A stretch of 64,000 nt of DNA from Spirosoma aerolatum (GCF_002056795.1 NZ_CP020104.1:558001-622000); one strand, 5' to 3'; counted from the stretch's first letter, positions 54,161 through 63,364 are shown. Notes: generated by a model not told the origin, from the sequence alone. Translations and numbers: made by a program.

Positions 54161-54193
54161 TAAAATGCTGGTCTGAGAGGAGCCAGCATTTTA
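54161..54193. terminator. 11-bp hairpin after the PD40-type gene
   Basis: TAAAATGCTGG and CCAGCATTTTA form a perfect stem, 24 bp past the stop of the minus-strand gene at 54218. Confidence 0.6.
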
Positions 54194-54217
54194 TATTTTT
54201 CATCCATTCGAAGTTTC

Positions 54218-55132
54218 TTACTGGGCGACCAAAGCCAGCTTTTTACCGGCTGGATCAATGGCTAATCGAGTAAGTTGCGTGATACCGGCTGAACTAAAAT
54301 CGGCAACGGGCTGCCAGCCTGAAGTAGTTTTAGGATTGTACTGATACAATACAGGCCCACGGGCCATTAAAATCGTGCCATCGGGCGTCCATATAAAATC
54401 CTCGCTGCCCTCCAGAGTTGGTACGATACCCATTGATGTTCGTGTTTTCAAGTCAAGCTGCCGTATTTCCCAGTGGGTAGCATCCTGTTTATGAACGTAA
54501 CTCAACGCCTGCTTCCCCGGAATTTTTAGCAGTGTTCGGCCAATGCTGGTAGCTACTCGAATGGTATCGCCCGTACTTACCTTCGCCAGTTGGAGCGAAT
54601 TGGGCGACCCTAAAATAAAGAGTGCCAGCCAGTCAGAATCCAGCCAGCAATGATAACCAACTGGTTTTACGGCAGGAAGCACCAATATGGATTCGCCAGT
54701 ACCCGACAACGGGAATTTCCACAACCGCTGCGTTTTATCACCTTCAACACGAATGACGGAAAAATAAGCCCGGTCAGGAGTTATGGTTGGCGAGTATTCA
54801 CTTTCGGGGGTTCTGGTTAATTGTATAGTGATTTTAGAGTCCAGAGAATACTGATAAATGTCGGTTTGCCCATCGACCTGCATGGATGTATACAACAGGC
54901 TTTTTCCATCAGGCGAAAAAGACGGTTGATTATCATACCCTTTTCGCTGGGTAATATTCTGCGGAATACCCACTTTTAGTGGTGATGTTGTGATATCGAC
55001 TAAAAAAATATCCGTATCTGCCTGCGCCAATACCGGAGAGGTAGCCCATAGGGCACAGACAATATAAACGACGATGCTACTAAAGCGTAGGGATAAGCGC
55101 CGATCGGTGAGCGACGAAGGGTAATAGTTCAT
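54218..55132 (-). CDS. TolB/PD40-like beta-propeller protein
   Basis: Exported protein of 304 residues from the ATG at 55132, chosen for the signal peptide that follows (cleavage after PVLAQ). A frame to 55186 adds 18 residues before it. PD40 propeller units appear as NQPSFSPDGKSLLYTSMQ, SEYSPTITPDRAYFSVIR and EDFIWTPDGTILMARG. Such proteins are usually periplasmic binding or scaffolding propellers. No peptidase domain is attached. Function unknown. Confidence 0.82.
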   Translation of the reverse strand: MNYYPSSLTDRRLSLRFSSIVVYIVCALWATSPVLAQADTDIFLVDITTSPLKVGIPQNITQRKGYDNQPSFSPDGKSLLYTSMQVDGQTDIYQYSLDSKITIQLTRTPESEYSPTITPDRAYFSVIRVEGDKTQRLWKFPLSGTGESILVLPAVKPVGYHCWLDSDWLALFILGSPNSLQLAKVSTGDTIRVATSIGRTLLKIPGKQALSYVHKQDATHWEIRQLDLKTRTSMGIVPTLEGSEDFIWTPDGTILMARGPVLYQYNPKTTSGWQPVADFSSAGITQLTRLAIDPAGKKLALVAQ

Positions 55133-55322
55133 GAGGAAGTGCAGGTTGTAAATAATGTTTATCCAGCAAGATAAGACAATACTCATTACCAGTATCTTAC
55201 AGTAAGGGCTTTAGCTTGGTAAAAAACGTGTGCCATACGGAAATGCAGCAGGTGAACCAATAAACTGGCACGCTATATGTGTGAACTGACATGGTTCGCT
55301 GCGGCCTACAAACCATAACGTT

Positions 55323-55673
55323 ATGATGAAAAACTCTATACTTCAGAAAAGCCTCTTTTTTACGATCGAGTCGGCCATTTTGGATCAGCGCGTCATTCAA
55401 ATCAACATTCAGGGAGCTTGGCGAACGTTGGAGCCGTACCAATTGGGGCTTCCCAGACAAGGCTCTGGAAAACTGACTTTATACGGCTACTGCCGCGATC
55501 TGGCCTGTGTATCAAGAACCAACAGCCGATGGCAGCTTTTCGAAATAGAACAGATCTCCCGCATTGAGTTGACAACCTATAGTTTCCTGCCTCACGTCAG
55601 TTACAGCGAGCAGGCAGATCTACTGCATCCCATTTTCTTTCGGGTACCAATCTCCATAAGTAGCTGTAAGTAA
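55323..55673 (+). CDS. hypothetical WYL-like protein
   Basis: Protein of 116 residues. The order RVIQINIQGAWRTLEPYQLGLPRQGSGKLTLYGYCRD, here in two strands, and WQLFEIEQISRIELTTYSF resemble a WYL ligand-sensing domain (short beta barrel with a conserved EPY turn). No DNA-binding part is present. It may be a stand-alone WYL protein acting as a sensor. Family assignment by eye only. It is divergent from the PD40-type gene and convergent with the TOPRIM-like gene. Confidence 0.55.
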   Translation: MMKNSILQKSLFFTIESAILDQRVIQINIQGAWRTLEPYQLGLPRQGSGKLTLYGYCRDLACVSRTNSRWQLFEIEQISRIELTTYSFLPHVSYSEQADLLHPIFFRVPISISSCK

Positions 55674-55698
55674 AGACAAACAGCGAAACGGGTTCGTT

Positions 55699-56280
55699 TT
55701 AACGGGTATAGCTGTCAAGAAACGAAACGACCTGTTTGTGGAAATGCTTGAAACTGCCAGAGCGAGATTCGAGCCAGTCGGCAGCTAAATCAACTAAGAT
55801 TTCATTCGCTTTTTCAAGCTGTTTTTCAACCCGAAGTTTGCCTCCGTATATTTTTGCTTTAGCTTCATGTCGTGCCATTTGGTCCAATGGCTCATTTTTA
55901 GTTGACCCTGGATTTTGCTGACGCCATTGAAGGTAAAGCAACCAGTGTTCAATACATTGGACAGGTATCATCAAAATCACTTTTGTATGTGCCCGGCAGA
56001 GTGTCGTTAATTTTACCTTTAATGCGTCGATTTGCCTGATTTCGACAGAGTCGGCATCCCTACCAACAAATAGAATATCTAAGTTGAATTTTGTGAAGGC
56101 TTGTCGGGTTGCATCGGGCAGGACGTCTTCTACTTCTTTAGCGTTTGACGCTTTGATTTGCCAGCCAAACGAGTCATTTTGTTGGAATACGTTTGGATGA
56201 CATTGGTTGAGGTAATGCTCAATGAAATTTTTATGTGCTTTGTCTTCGCACAAAATGCCATAGCTAATTACTTGATTCAT
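55699..56280 (-). CDS. TOPRIM-like partner of an AAA ATPase
   Basis: Protein of 193 residues. A TOPRIM-like pattern can be seen: YGILCEDKAHKNFIEHYL supplies an acidic residue (Glu 12) after a first strand, and DILFVGRDADSVE supplies a D-x-D (Asp 75, Asp 77) after a later strand. The protein would then be a metal-dependent nuclease or a fold relative such as DUF4276. Its start overlaps the ATPase stop by four bases (ATGA), so the two are translated together. This resembles ATPase-plus-TOPRIM defence pairs such as PARIS or split OLD nucleases, but I cannot assign it to a named system. Confidence 0.72.
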   Translation of the reverse strand: MNQVISYGILCEDKAHKNFIEHYLNQCHPNVFQQNDSFGWQIKASNAKEVEDVLPDATRQAFTKFNLDILFVGRDADSVEIRQIDALKVKLTTLCRAHTKVILMIPVQCIEHWLLYLQWRQQNPGSTKNEPLDQMARHEAKAKIYGGKLRVEKQLEKANEILVDLAADWLESRSGSFKHFHKQVVSFLDSYTR

Positions 56281-57392
56281 CGAGGTACACCGCCTATAAA
56301 TCCAACTTTCCAGGCTTCCCCTAAGCCATTGAGGTATTGAGGAGGATCGAAGCCCGCTTTTTCGCTTTCGGCCGTTTCTGGTTCAATAATATCACGTTGA
56401 AGATTTTTTACATGCGTGGCTCCTTCTTCGTCTTTGTCAAAAATGAAAACGGACTCCGGCATATCTTTAAACATATCGACAACGGCCGGGCTATGAGTCG
56501 TCATAATTACCTGAATATCTTTATCATCAACTAATCCAAAAATAAAATTGATGACCTCTTCTATTCGTCGTGGATGAATTCCTTTTTCGGGTTCTTCAAG
56601 AAGCAAAAGCTTTGGTGGATTGGGTTGATTGATGATGCAGAGGAGCGCGATAAAGTAAAGAGTACCTTCGGAAAGCTCGTTAGCCCAATAAATTGTTTTT
56701 TGACGCCCGTCTGTTAATCCAATTCGTTTAAATGTTTTGTCACCAAATTCTTTCACTAAAGCTTCTGTAGCCGCAACGTTCTGAAAATTAATTTCTGTAA
56801 ATTCTGGGACACACTTAGAAATGTCAGCTTTTATTTGGGCAAAAGATTCTGGATACTCATCTCTAATTCGATCAAAAAAAGCAATAAGATTTGACGCATC
56901 AGCAATAACTGACTCTTCTCCTCTTCCAACAGGACCTGGCTTACTGAGTTTATTAGGATCTGGTTTGTATATAAGTAAACTATTGTATGGGACTTGAATA
57001 TGTTCATGTACAATAAAAGCATCATCTAAATCATATTCTTCACGGTTTGGCCAATCTATCGCTCGGTTTTGGAAGGTAATTTTTTTACTTAATTGTATAT
57101 TATTGGCTTGTATAGACGATATAGGAACATTTGCAGTTAACTCCAATTTTAGAGTAGGAATCAAATCAAAATTAAATCTTATTGTGGAAAAAGCATCTTT
57201 CTTAAAAGTATATGTATTCCCTTGGTCAATGGCATTAGTGTCGGATAAAAATGCTTGGAAAAAAAACTCCAGTGCCTTCAAAAAATTGGTTTTGCCTGAG
57301 TTGTTCGGGCCTATGAGGAGGTTGACTTTTTGAAGGTCGAGGGTGACGTCTTTCAGGCTTTTGAAATTCTGAATGGAAACGCGCTTGAGCAT
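56277..57392 (-). CDS. AAA-family ATPase of OLD/RecF type
   Basis: ATPase of 371 residues from the ATG at 57392; a frame to 57419 adds nine residues before the conserved start. RecF/ABC-like parts are LKRVSIQNFKSLKDVTLDL, Walker A LIGPNNSGKTNFLKALE, signature LSEGTLYFIALL, Walker B KLLLLEEPEKGIHPRR, and the switch His in IMTTHSPAVVDMF. No coiled coil or nuclease domain is attached, so the activity is probably carried by the overlapping downstream gene. The DNA is more AT-rich than the neighbours (strongest around 56.7-57.3 kb), which suggests horizontal gain. Probable defence ATPase (inference). Confidence 0.85.
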   Translation of the reverse strand: MLKRVSIQNFKSLKDVTLDLQKVNLLIGPNNSGKTNFLKALEFFFQAFLSDTNAIDQGNTYTFKKDAFSTIRFNFDLIPTLKLELTANVPISSIQANNIQLSKKITFQNRAIDWPNREEYDLDDAFIVHEHIQVPYNSLLIYKPDPNKLSKPGPVGRGEESVIADASNLIAFFDRIRDEYPESFAQIKADISKCVPEFTEINFQNVAATEALVKEFGDKTFKRIGLTDGRQKTIYWANELSEGTLYFIALLCIINQPNPPKLLLLEEPEKGIHPRRIEEVINFIFGLVDDKDIQVIMTTHSPAVVDMFKDMPESVFIFDKDEEGATHVKNLQRDIIEPETAESEKAGFDPPQYLNGLGEAWKVGFIGGVPR

Positions 57393-57428
57393 GGTAGTAA
57401 AGCGGTTAGTTAAGCGCAAAGTAACAAA

Positions 57429-59081
57429 TTAGTTGCCCATTTGGGTACTACGCATCAATACGGTATTGTCGGGGTCGATGACGACGGTGGTGGGTTTGGT
57501 CGCTGCCGGAATCGTGTACGTCTGGGTTTGCTCCGAGAGGGTTAGCTTAGATGAACGACTCAGTTCGCGTCCGCGATTGTCGCGAAGGCTAAACGTAAGC
57601 GGAATGGTAAACAGATGCCCCGTTCGTTGGGCCTGCCGAACGTCGATGACCAGCGATTTTTTAGCTGCATCGTAACGGGAGCTCCAGACGATTTCCGGGA
57701 AGCCCGGCTCATAAAGCCATTGCTGGAAGAACTGGCTGAGCTTTTTACCCGATTCTTTTTCCATGATCGCCTGTAAATCGCTGGATTGAGCGTTTCGGTT
57801 GCGATAAGTGGCATAATAAGCCCGAATCCCTTTCCAGAATACATCGTCGCCCAATTCATGCCGAAGCATGTGCAGCACCCAACCACCTTTCTGATACGAA
57901 TTCGGATTCAGTAAATCCATCAGATTCGACGCCGTCGAGTCAACAATGGTGCCTTTGGGCTTTAAAGCCGAAAACCGAAAAATCTGCCCTTTATTCTGGT
58001 TCAGAACGGCGTTGAGCGTGTCTTTGCCATAGGCATGTTCCAGATAGAGGGCGGAGAAATACGTGGCAAAGCCCTCACTCAGCCACAGTTGCGACCAGTC
58101 GGATTCGGTAGCTGAGTTGCCGAACCACTGATGGGCGATTTCGTGCGCCAGCAGTGCTTCCACATCCGAATCTTTATGTCCTACAATTACCTTCTCGTTG
58201 TAGAAAATGCAGCTTGCGTTTTCCATGCCCCCAAAAATGGTGGTCGATTCCACGTTCGCCAGTTTCTCATACGAATACGGGCCAATCCGGTCGATGAAAT
58301 ATTGTAGGATTTCTTTGGCGGGACGGTAATCGACAAACCCTTTCTGGCTGTCGTTGGGGTATAGCCAGCTTTGCACCGGAATTCCATTGACTGAGCCTAC
58401 TTCATCTACCGCAAACCGGGCGGCACCAATCACCATCACTTTGGTTGGAATGGGGGTATTTTCCTGCCAGCGGGTGAGTTTGCGGCCATTAGTCAGGCTA
58501 CTTTCGCCCATAAACTTGCCATTGGCAATGACCCGGTAAGTGGCTGGGGCATTTACCGCAAACGAGCAGGTGGCTTTATCGGACGGGTGGTCAACAACGG
58601 GCAGGTAATTCCGGGCGTTGTTGGGCCAGTTGTCGCCAAAGAAGGTGCGGTCGCCAAATTTGTTCCGGCTGATGATCAATCCCTGTTTCGGCGTGCCATC
58701 GTAGCGAATAGTTAGTTCGGTTACCTGATTCGGCTGGGCAGGCAGGTTGATGAATACTTTATCGTTTCGTTGACTGAAAGGAGCGGTCTTTCCATCGGCC
58801 AGACTCACCGAGCGAACCGTCATGCCCGTTTGTAAGGTATCTGATTTGCCCCCGATCAGGTCGAACCAGACGGTTTGCCGATCGTCGGCGCGGGTAAATC
58901 GAATGGTCGCTTCGCCACGGATGAGGTTGGTCGAATCACTTAAGGTAAGCGAAAAGGCATAGTTTTGAACGTCGACGCCCGGCTGGGTATACCGAGCTAA
59001 ATAACCGGGTGATTGCGAGCAGGCAGAAGTCGCCACCAGGGCTAGTAAACCAATCAGAAAGTTGATACTGTTTTTTTTCAT
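57429..59081 (-). CDS. M1-family aminopeptidase lipoprotein
   Basis: Zinc aminopeptidase of 550 residues from ATG 59081, which starts a lipoprotein signal (LVATSAC). The exopeptidase motif is TTIFGGMENASCIF and the zinc site HEIAHQWFGNS with the third ligand Glu in WLSEGFATYFSAL. The N-terminal beta domain and C-terminal region (FFQQWLYEPGFPEIVWS) fit the family. It removes N-terminal residues from peptides in the periplasm or at the cell surface. The start lies two bases past the stop of the epimerase gene, so the two are co-transcribed. Confidence 0.93.
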   Translation of the reverse strand: MKKNSINFLIGLLALVATSACSQSPGYLARYTQPGVDVQNYAFSLTLSDSTNLIRGEATIRFTRADDRQTVWFDLIGGKSDTLQTGMTVRSVSLADGKTAPFSQRNDKVFINLPAQPNQVTELTIRYDGTPKQGLIISRNKFGDRTFFGDNWPNNARNYLPVVDHPSDKATCSFAVNAPATYRVIANGKFMGESSLTNGRKLTRWQENTPIPTKVMVIGAARFAVDEVGSVNGIPVQSWLYPNDSQKGFVDYRPAKEILQYFIDRIGPYSYEKLANVESTTIFGGMENASCIFYNEKVIVGHKDSDVEALLAHEIAHQWFGNSATESDWSQLWLSEGFATYFSALYLEHAYGKDTLNAVLNQNKGQIFRFSALKPKGTIVDSTASNLMDLLNPNSYQKGGWVLHMLRHELGDDVFWKGIRAYYATYRNRNAQSSDLQAIMEKESGKKLSQFFQQWLYEPGFPEIVWSSRYDAAKKSLVIDVRQAQRTGHLFTIPLTFSLRDNRGRELSRSSKLTLSEQTQTYTIPAATKPTTVVIDPDNTVLMRSTQMGN

Positions 59082-59083
59082 TC

Positions 59084-59494
59084 TTAAGACTCCTTTATCT
59101 CCTGACATAGTTCGATCAGCACACCGTTGGTGCCTTTAGGATGTAGGAAACACACTAATTTGTTGTCGGCTCCGCGCTTGGGAACTTCATTCAATAACGT
59201 AAACCCGTCGGCTTTTAGCCGCTCCATTTCCGACAGAATATCGTCGACTTCAAAGGCGATATGATGAATACCTTCGCCCTTTTTCTCCAGAAATCTGGCA
59301 ATGGGGCTATCGGGATTCGTTGCTTCGAGAAGCTCGATTTTCGTCTCATTTACTCGGAAGAACGACGTGGTTACGCCTTCGGAGATAACTGCTTCGGATT
59401 TGTAGGGAGCTACATTGAGCAATTTGGTAAAGAGTTCGTTTGACGTAGCGATATCCCGAACGGCAATGCCGATATGTTCGACGTTGGTAAGCAT
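59084..59494 (-). CDS. mce: methylmalonyl-CoA epimerase
   Basis: Glyoxalase-fold epimerase of 136 residues that interconverts (R)- and (S)-methylmalonyl-CoA in propionate metabolism. The vicinal-oxygen-chelate signature is VEHIGIAVRDI (metal His 7), KIELLEATNPDSPIARFL (Glu), GIHHIAFEVDDI (His) and VLIELCQE (Glu), giving all four metal ligands. The length is typical. It is the first gene of a two-gene unit with the M1 aminopeptidase. The mutase genes are not in the window. Confidence 0.93.
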   Translation of the reverse strand: MLTNVEHIGIAVRDIATSNELFTKLLNVAPYKSEAVISEGVTTSFFRVNETKIELLEATNPDSPIARFLEKKGEGIHHIAFEVDDILSEMERLKADGFTLLNEVPKRGADNKLVCFLHPKGTNGVLIELCQEIKES

Positions 59495-59611
59495 ACACGG
59501 AATGACAGTGGTTAATGCACAATGTATAATGGAGGCTATGATCAGGAAACTTTTCCAATACAGTAAAAGTTAACTAGATGGCACTGCAAACCTACGATTG
59601 TATTGCCAATT

Positions 59612-59640
59612 CAATTATACATTATTCATTGTACATTCCT
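59612..59640. repeat. AATGTACAATGA family repeat, decayed copy 2
   Basis: The minus strand reads GGAATGTACAATGAATAATG and continues TATAATTGA. It is related to the 33-bp arms at 49765-49843. A partial opposite arm is at 59513-59533. It sits 4 bp before the iscA-like ATG. Confidence 0.65.
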
Positions 59641-59644
59641 GACA

Positions 59645-59971
59645 ATGGTTACGGTATCAGAGATCGCTAAAAACAAAATTATTGAACTGCGTCAGAAAGA
59701 TGGTCTGGCTGACGAGTATGCCATCCGGGTAGCTGTGCAGGGGGGTGGGTGTTCGGGCCTGATGTATGACCTTCAGTTCGATGCAACCCAGCAGCCTACC
59801 GACCATGTTGTTGAGGATAAAGGCATTAAAATTCTGGTCGACCGCAAAAGCCTGCTCTATCTGGCGGGTACTGAGCTTGATTTTTCGGATGGTCTGAACG
59901 GTAAAGGATTCCAGTTCAAAAACCCGAATGCAACCCGCACCTGTGGCTGTGGCGAAAGCTTTGCCGTCTGA
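59645..59971 (+). CDS. HesB/IscA-type iron-sulfur assembly protein
   Basis: A-type Fe-S carrier of 108 residues from ATG 59645 (MVTVSEIAKNKI). The upstream frame from 59603 encodes the repeat and is rejected. Three conserved cysteines are present: GGGCSGLMYDLQFD, and TCGCGESFAV at the C-terminus. The protein receives or transfers iron-sulfur clusters. It is a short single gene, ending before a strong bidirectional terminator. The name iscA/erpA/sufA cannot be decided from this. Confidence 0.93.
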   Translation: MVTVSEIAKNKIIELRQKDGLADEYAIRVAVQGGGCSGLMYDLQFDATQQPTDHVVEDKGIKILVDRKSLLYLAGTELDFSDGLNGKGFQFKNPNATRTCGCGESFAV

Positions 59972-60033
59972 ACTGCGTCGGCAGCCCCGCAGAATTTAAT
60001 AGATTGAACTGAATTTCAAAATTTTGTATAGAT

Positions 60034-60074
60034 TAATAAAGAAGCCGGTTCTACTGAGACCGGCTTCTTTATTA
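60034..60074. terminator. bidirectional terminator after the IscA-type gene
   Basis: TAATAAAGAAGCCGGT and ACCGGCTTCTTTATTA form a perfect 16-bp stem with a 9-base loop between convergent genes. T runs occur in the stem ends on both strands. Confidence 0.85.
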
Positions 60075-60080
60075 CGGAGC

Positions 60081-60159
60081 TTTGTCATTTCGAGGAACGA
60101 GAAATCTCAAGCTTGATTTATGAATGAATTAAGATTCCTCATATCGGTGGAATGACAAA
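60081..60159. repeat. TCATCCCGAGGAACGAGG family repeat, decayed copy 2
   Basis: TTTGTCATTTCGAGGAACGA begins the left end and GGAATGACAAA closes the right. It is a diverged version of the perfect repeat at 13309-13386. Confidence 0.6.
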
Positions 60160-60163
60160 AGTT

Positions 60164-61024
60164 TTATTTCAGCAGATTCAGCAGATACGCTCCGTACCCA
60201 CTTTTGACAAGCGGCTGAGCGATTTTAGCTAGCTGATCGGCATCAATAAACTTCATTCGATAGGCAATTTCTTCGGGGCAGCCGATTTTTAACCCTTGTC
60301 GTTCTTCAATGACGTGAACAAACTGGCCCGCCTGGATCAACGACTCGAACGTACCTGTATCAAGCCAGGCTGTTCCACGGTCCAGAACACCTACTTTTAG
60401 CTTACCACGTTCCAGATAAACCCGATTTACGTCCGTAATTTCCAGTTCGCCACGTGGCGACGGTTTGATATTTTTGGCTATGTCCACAACTTCGTTGTCG
60501 TAGAAGTACAGACCTGGCACCGCGTAATTTGATTTTGGCTTGGTCGGTTTTTCTTCAATCGACAGGACATTAAAATCGTTATCGAATTCAACAACCCCAT
60601 AGCGCTCAGGATCGTGTACTTGGTAGGCATACACCACACCACCATCAGGATCGTTGTTGGCCTGGAGAAGTTTCGACAGGCCTGAGCCGTAGAAAATATT
60701 GTCGCCCAGCACCAGTGCCACTTTGTCGTTTCCAATAAATTCTTCGCCGATGATGAAGGCTTGCGCCAGCCCATCAGGACTAGGCTGAACGGCATACGTG
60801 AATTTACAACCCAGGCGTTCGCCGTCACCAAGTAGTTTTTCAAAATGGGGTAGGTCGTGCGGGGTTGAGATAATCAAAATTTCCCGAATGCCTGCCAGCA
60901 TCAGAATGGACAGAGGGTAATAAATCATCGGCTTGTCGTAAACCGGCATCAGTTGTTTCGATACAGCCAGTGTGAGCGGATGAAGGCGGGTGCCGGAGCC
61001 CCCGGCGAGGATGATTCCTTTCAT
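60164..61024 (-). CDS. rmlA: glucose-1-phosphate thymidylyltransferase
   Basis: Nucleotidyltransferase of 286 residues, first enzyme of dTDP-L-rhamnose synthesis. It starts at ATG 61024, [24 protein letters not shown] with the sugar-nucleotide motif; an extension to 61093 is only translated repeat. Also seen are [33 protein letters not shown], and [21 protein letters not shown]. The product is dTDP-glucose, which the rmlB enzyme (next gene upstream on this strand) dehydrates. rmlC and rmlD are not in the window. Confidence 0.96.
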   Translation of the reverse strand: MKGIILAGGSGTRLHPLTLAVSKQLMPVYDKPMIYYPLSILMLAGIREILIISTPHDLPHFEKLLGDGERLGCKFTYAVQPSPDGLAQAFIIGEEFIGNDKVALVLGDNIFYGSGLSKLLQANNDPDGGVVYAYQVHDPERYGVVEFDNDFNVLSIEEKPTKPKSNYAVPGLYFYDNEVVDIAKNIKPSPRGELEITDVNRVYLERGKLKVGVLDRGTAWLDTGTFESLIQAGQFVHVIEERQGLKIGCPEEIAYRMKFIDADQLAKIAQPLVKSGYGAYLLNLLK

Positions 61025-61036
61025 ATTTCTGAATGA

Positions 61037-61113
61037 TTGAATGATAGAGTGATTGAATGATTGAATAGCTGACGCGATAAACCAGTCAATCATTCAATCA
61101 CTCTATCATTCAA
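61037..61113. repeat. 28-bp perfect inverted repeat, TTGAATGATAGA family, copy 2
   Basis: Arms 61037-61064 and 61086-61113 are exact reverse complements. The arm start TTGAATGATAGAGTGATTGA matches that of copy 1 at 24501 except one base in the first 20. It lies between rmlB and rmlA. Confidence 0.8.
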
Positions 61114-61116
61114 AAT

Positions 61117-62169
61117 TTATCTATTCGCGTACATTCCCTGATAATAACTCTGATAGGCACCGGACGTAACATTATCCAGCCACTCCTGATTTGCCAGGAA
61201 CCAATCGACGGTTTTTTCGAGACCTTCTTCAAATTGAAGCGAAGGCTGCCAGCCGAGTTCGTTCATGATTTTGTGGGCGTCGATGGCGTAACGCAGATCG
61301 TGACCAGCCCGGTCGGTGACGTACGTAATCAGTTTGGCCGATGTGCCTTCTTCCCGACCTAGTTTGCGGTCCATAATCTGGCAAAGCAGGTTCACCAGAT
61401 CAATGTTCTTCCATTCGTTAAATCCGCCGATGTTATAGGTTTCGCCCAGCGTCCCTTTGTGGAAAACGGTGTCGATAGCGCGGGCATGGTCAACCACGAA
61501 CAGCCAGTCGCGAACGTTTTCTCCTTTACCGTATACAGGCAGCGGCTTGTTGTTCCGAATATTATGAATCATCAGCGGAATCAACTTCTCGGGGAAGTGG
61601 TTGGGGCCGTAGTTGTTGGAGCAGTTGGTTAACACAACGGGCAGTTTATACGTATTTCCGTAAGCCCTTACAAAATGGTCCGAAGCGGCTTTGGAGGCCG
61701 AATAAGGTGACTGTGGATCGTATGGCGTCTCTTCCGTGAAGAAATCTTCCGGGTTGTGCAGCGAGCCATACACTTCGTCGGTGGAAACGTGGTAAAACCG
61801 CTTGCCTTCAAAATTGCCTTTCCAGCTATTTTTAGCGGCATTGAGCAGGTTTACCGTACCAACTACATTGGTCATGACAAACGACATGGGGTCGGTGATG
61901 GAGCGGTCTACGTGCGACTCAGCCGCCAGGTGAATGACTCCATCGAAACCCATTTCGGCAAACATATCCTCCAGAAATTTGGCATCGGTAATGTCGCCTT
62001 TTACGAACGTGTAGTTTGGCGCGTTTTCGATGTCGGTCAGGTTTGCCAGGTTACCGGCATAGGTCAGCGCATCGAGGTTATAAATCTGGTACTCTGGGTA
62101 TTTCGTTACGAACAGGCGCACCACATGCGACCCGATAAAGCCGGCTCCACCGGTAATTAAAAGTTTCAT
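61117..62169 (-). CDS. rmlB: dTDP-glucose 4,6-dehydratase
   Basis: Short-chain dehydrogenase family enzyme of 350 residues. The NAD fold begins at LLITGGAGFIGSHVVRLF, with the active-site threonine region HVSTDEVYGSL, the catalytic Tyr-x3-Lys in SPYSASKAASDHFVRAY, and NNYGPNHFPEKLIPLMI. It forms dTDP-4-keto-6-deoxyglucose from the rmlA product. It lies upstream of rmlA on the same strand, separated by a 93-bp gap holding a palindrome. Together with galE upstream it supplies sugar nucleotides for surface polysaccharides. Confidence 0.96.
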   Translation of the reverse strand: MKLLITGGAGFIGSHVVRLFVTKYPEYQIYNLDALTYAGNLANLTDIENAPNYTFVKGDITDAKFLEDMFAEMGFDGVIHLAAESHVDRSITDPMSFVMTNVVGTVNLLNAAKNSWKGNFEGKRFYHVSTDEVYGSLHNPEDFFTEETPYDPQSPYSASKAASDHFVRAYGNTYKLPVVLTNCSNNYGPNHFPEKLIPLMIHNIRNNKPLPVYGKGENVRDWLFVVDHARAIDTVFHKGTLGETYNIGGFNEWKNIDLVNLLCQIMDRKLGREEGTSAKLITYVTDRAGHDLRYAIDAHKIMNELGWQPSLQFEEGLEKTVDWFLANQEWLDNVTSGAYQSYYQGMYANR

Positions 62170-62202
62170 TTTAGTTTGGTTTATAAGCTTCAGCCTACCG
62201 TT

Positions 62203-63234
62203 TTAACTAATCTTTTGCTGCCAGCGCCAGGCATCGCGCAACGAGTCGGCCAGAGAACGCCTTGCGGTCCAGCCCAGTACCTGATTCGCTTTCGATACAT
62301 CGGCATATACCTGTTCTACATCGCCGGGCCGACGGGGGCCCAGTACATAGTTTAGCTTAACGCCAGTGGCTTCTTCAAACGTTTTGATCACATTCAGAAC
62401 GGTTTCTCCACGCCCTGTACCGATATTAATGACGTCGTAACTTGCCGTTTCGTCACTTTCGATTAGTTTTCGGAGCGCCTGAACGTGGGCATCCGCCAAG
62501 TCCATCACATCGATGTAGTCGCGGATACACGTACCATCGGGTGTGTTGTAATCGGATCCATACACCGTCAGACTGGAGCGAATACCGGCGGCTGTTTGGG
62601 TAATGAATGGGACCAGATTGGCCGGAACACCGAGAGGCAGTTCACCGATTTCGGCCGATGGATGAGCACCGATTGGATTAAAATACCGAAGCGCAAAGGC
62701 TTTGACCGGCGTTTGAGCCCGTACCGTATCGCGAATGATATCTTCCCCGATGGATTTGGTATTGCCGTAGGGGGATTGAGCTGGAAGCCGTGGTGTTGCT
62801 TCTGTGACAGGTAGATGTTCAGGCTGGCCGTATACGGTGCAGGACGACGAAAATACGAAGTTGCGTATGTTGTACTTCGGCATCAGCTCCAGTAGGAGCA
62901 TTAGCGAGTCGAGATTATTTCGGTAATATTTCAGCGGTTTTGCTACCGACTCACCCACGGCTTTAAAAGCGGCAAAATGAATGACGCCCAAAGGTGATTC
63001 TTTCTGAAATATATCGTTCATGGCGGCTGCATCGTTGCAGTCGACCGGGTAGCAGGTTACATCTCGACCCAGAATGGCCCGCAGGCCATCGAGCGCCGAG
63101 CGTTCGGAATTCGAAAAGTCGTCGACAATAACCGGTTCAAAACCAGCTTCAACCAACGAAACAACCGTGTGGGAGCCAATAAAACCAGCGCCACCAGTAA
63201 CCAGAATTTTGGAGGAATTATCTGTAGGAGTCAA
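62203..63234 (-). CDS. galE: UDP-glucose 4-epimerase
   Basis: Epimerase of 343 residues from TTG 63234, which places the NAD motif KILVTGGAGFIGSHTVVSL near residue 11, as expected. No ATG is available in frame. The longer frame to 63375 also starts with TTG and would overlap the divergent gene by 11 bases. Active-site motifs are VFSSSCTVYGQPEHLPV and the Tyr-x3-Lys of SPYGNTKSIGEDIIRD. It interconverts UDP-glucose and UDP-galactose. It lies 33 bp upstream of rmlB on the same strand, so the three sugar genes may be one operon. Confidence 0.93.
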   Translation of the reverse strand: MTPTDNSSKILVTGGAGFIGSHTVVSLVEAGFEPVIVDDFSNSERSALDGLRAILGRDVTCYPVDCNDAAAMNDIFQKESPLGVIHFAAFKAVGESVAKPLKYYRNNLDSLMLLLELMPKYNIRNFVFSSSCTVYGQPEHLPVTEATPRLPAQSPYGNTKSIGEDIIRDTVRAQTPVKAFALRYFNPIGAHPSAEIGELPLGVPANLVPFITQTAAGIRSSLTVYGSDYNTPDGTCIRDYIDVMDLADAHVQALRKLIESDETASYDVINIGTGRGETVLNVIKTFEEATGVKLNYVLGPRRPGDVEQVYADVSKANQVLGWTARRSLADSLRDAWRWQQKIS

Positions 63235-63364
63235 ACCGTTTTTTAGGAAAATTTTGTTGCTATAGTAGCATAGCGACTCGTAAAACCAGACAAAAGTAGT
63301 ATATTCAGGAGGTTTACGAAAGCAGTTTTTATTGTGAGGTAATTCTCTCAGGCGGTATAAACGA

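Noticed and set aside
61025..61093. N-terminal extension of RmlA
   Set aside because: The extra residues are a translation of the palindromic repeat; the family N-terminus [14 protein letters not shown] starts at 61024.
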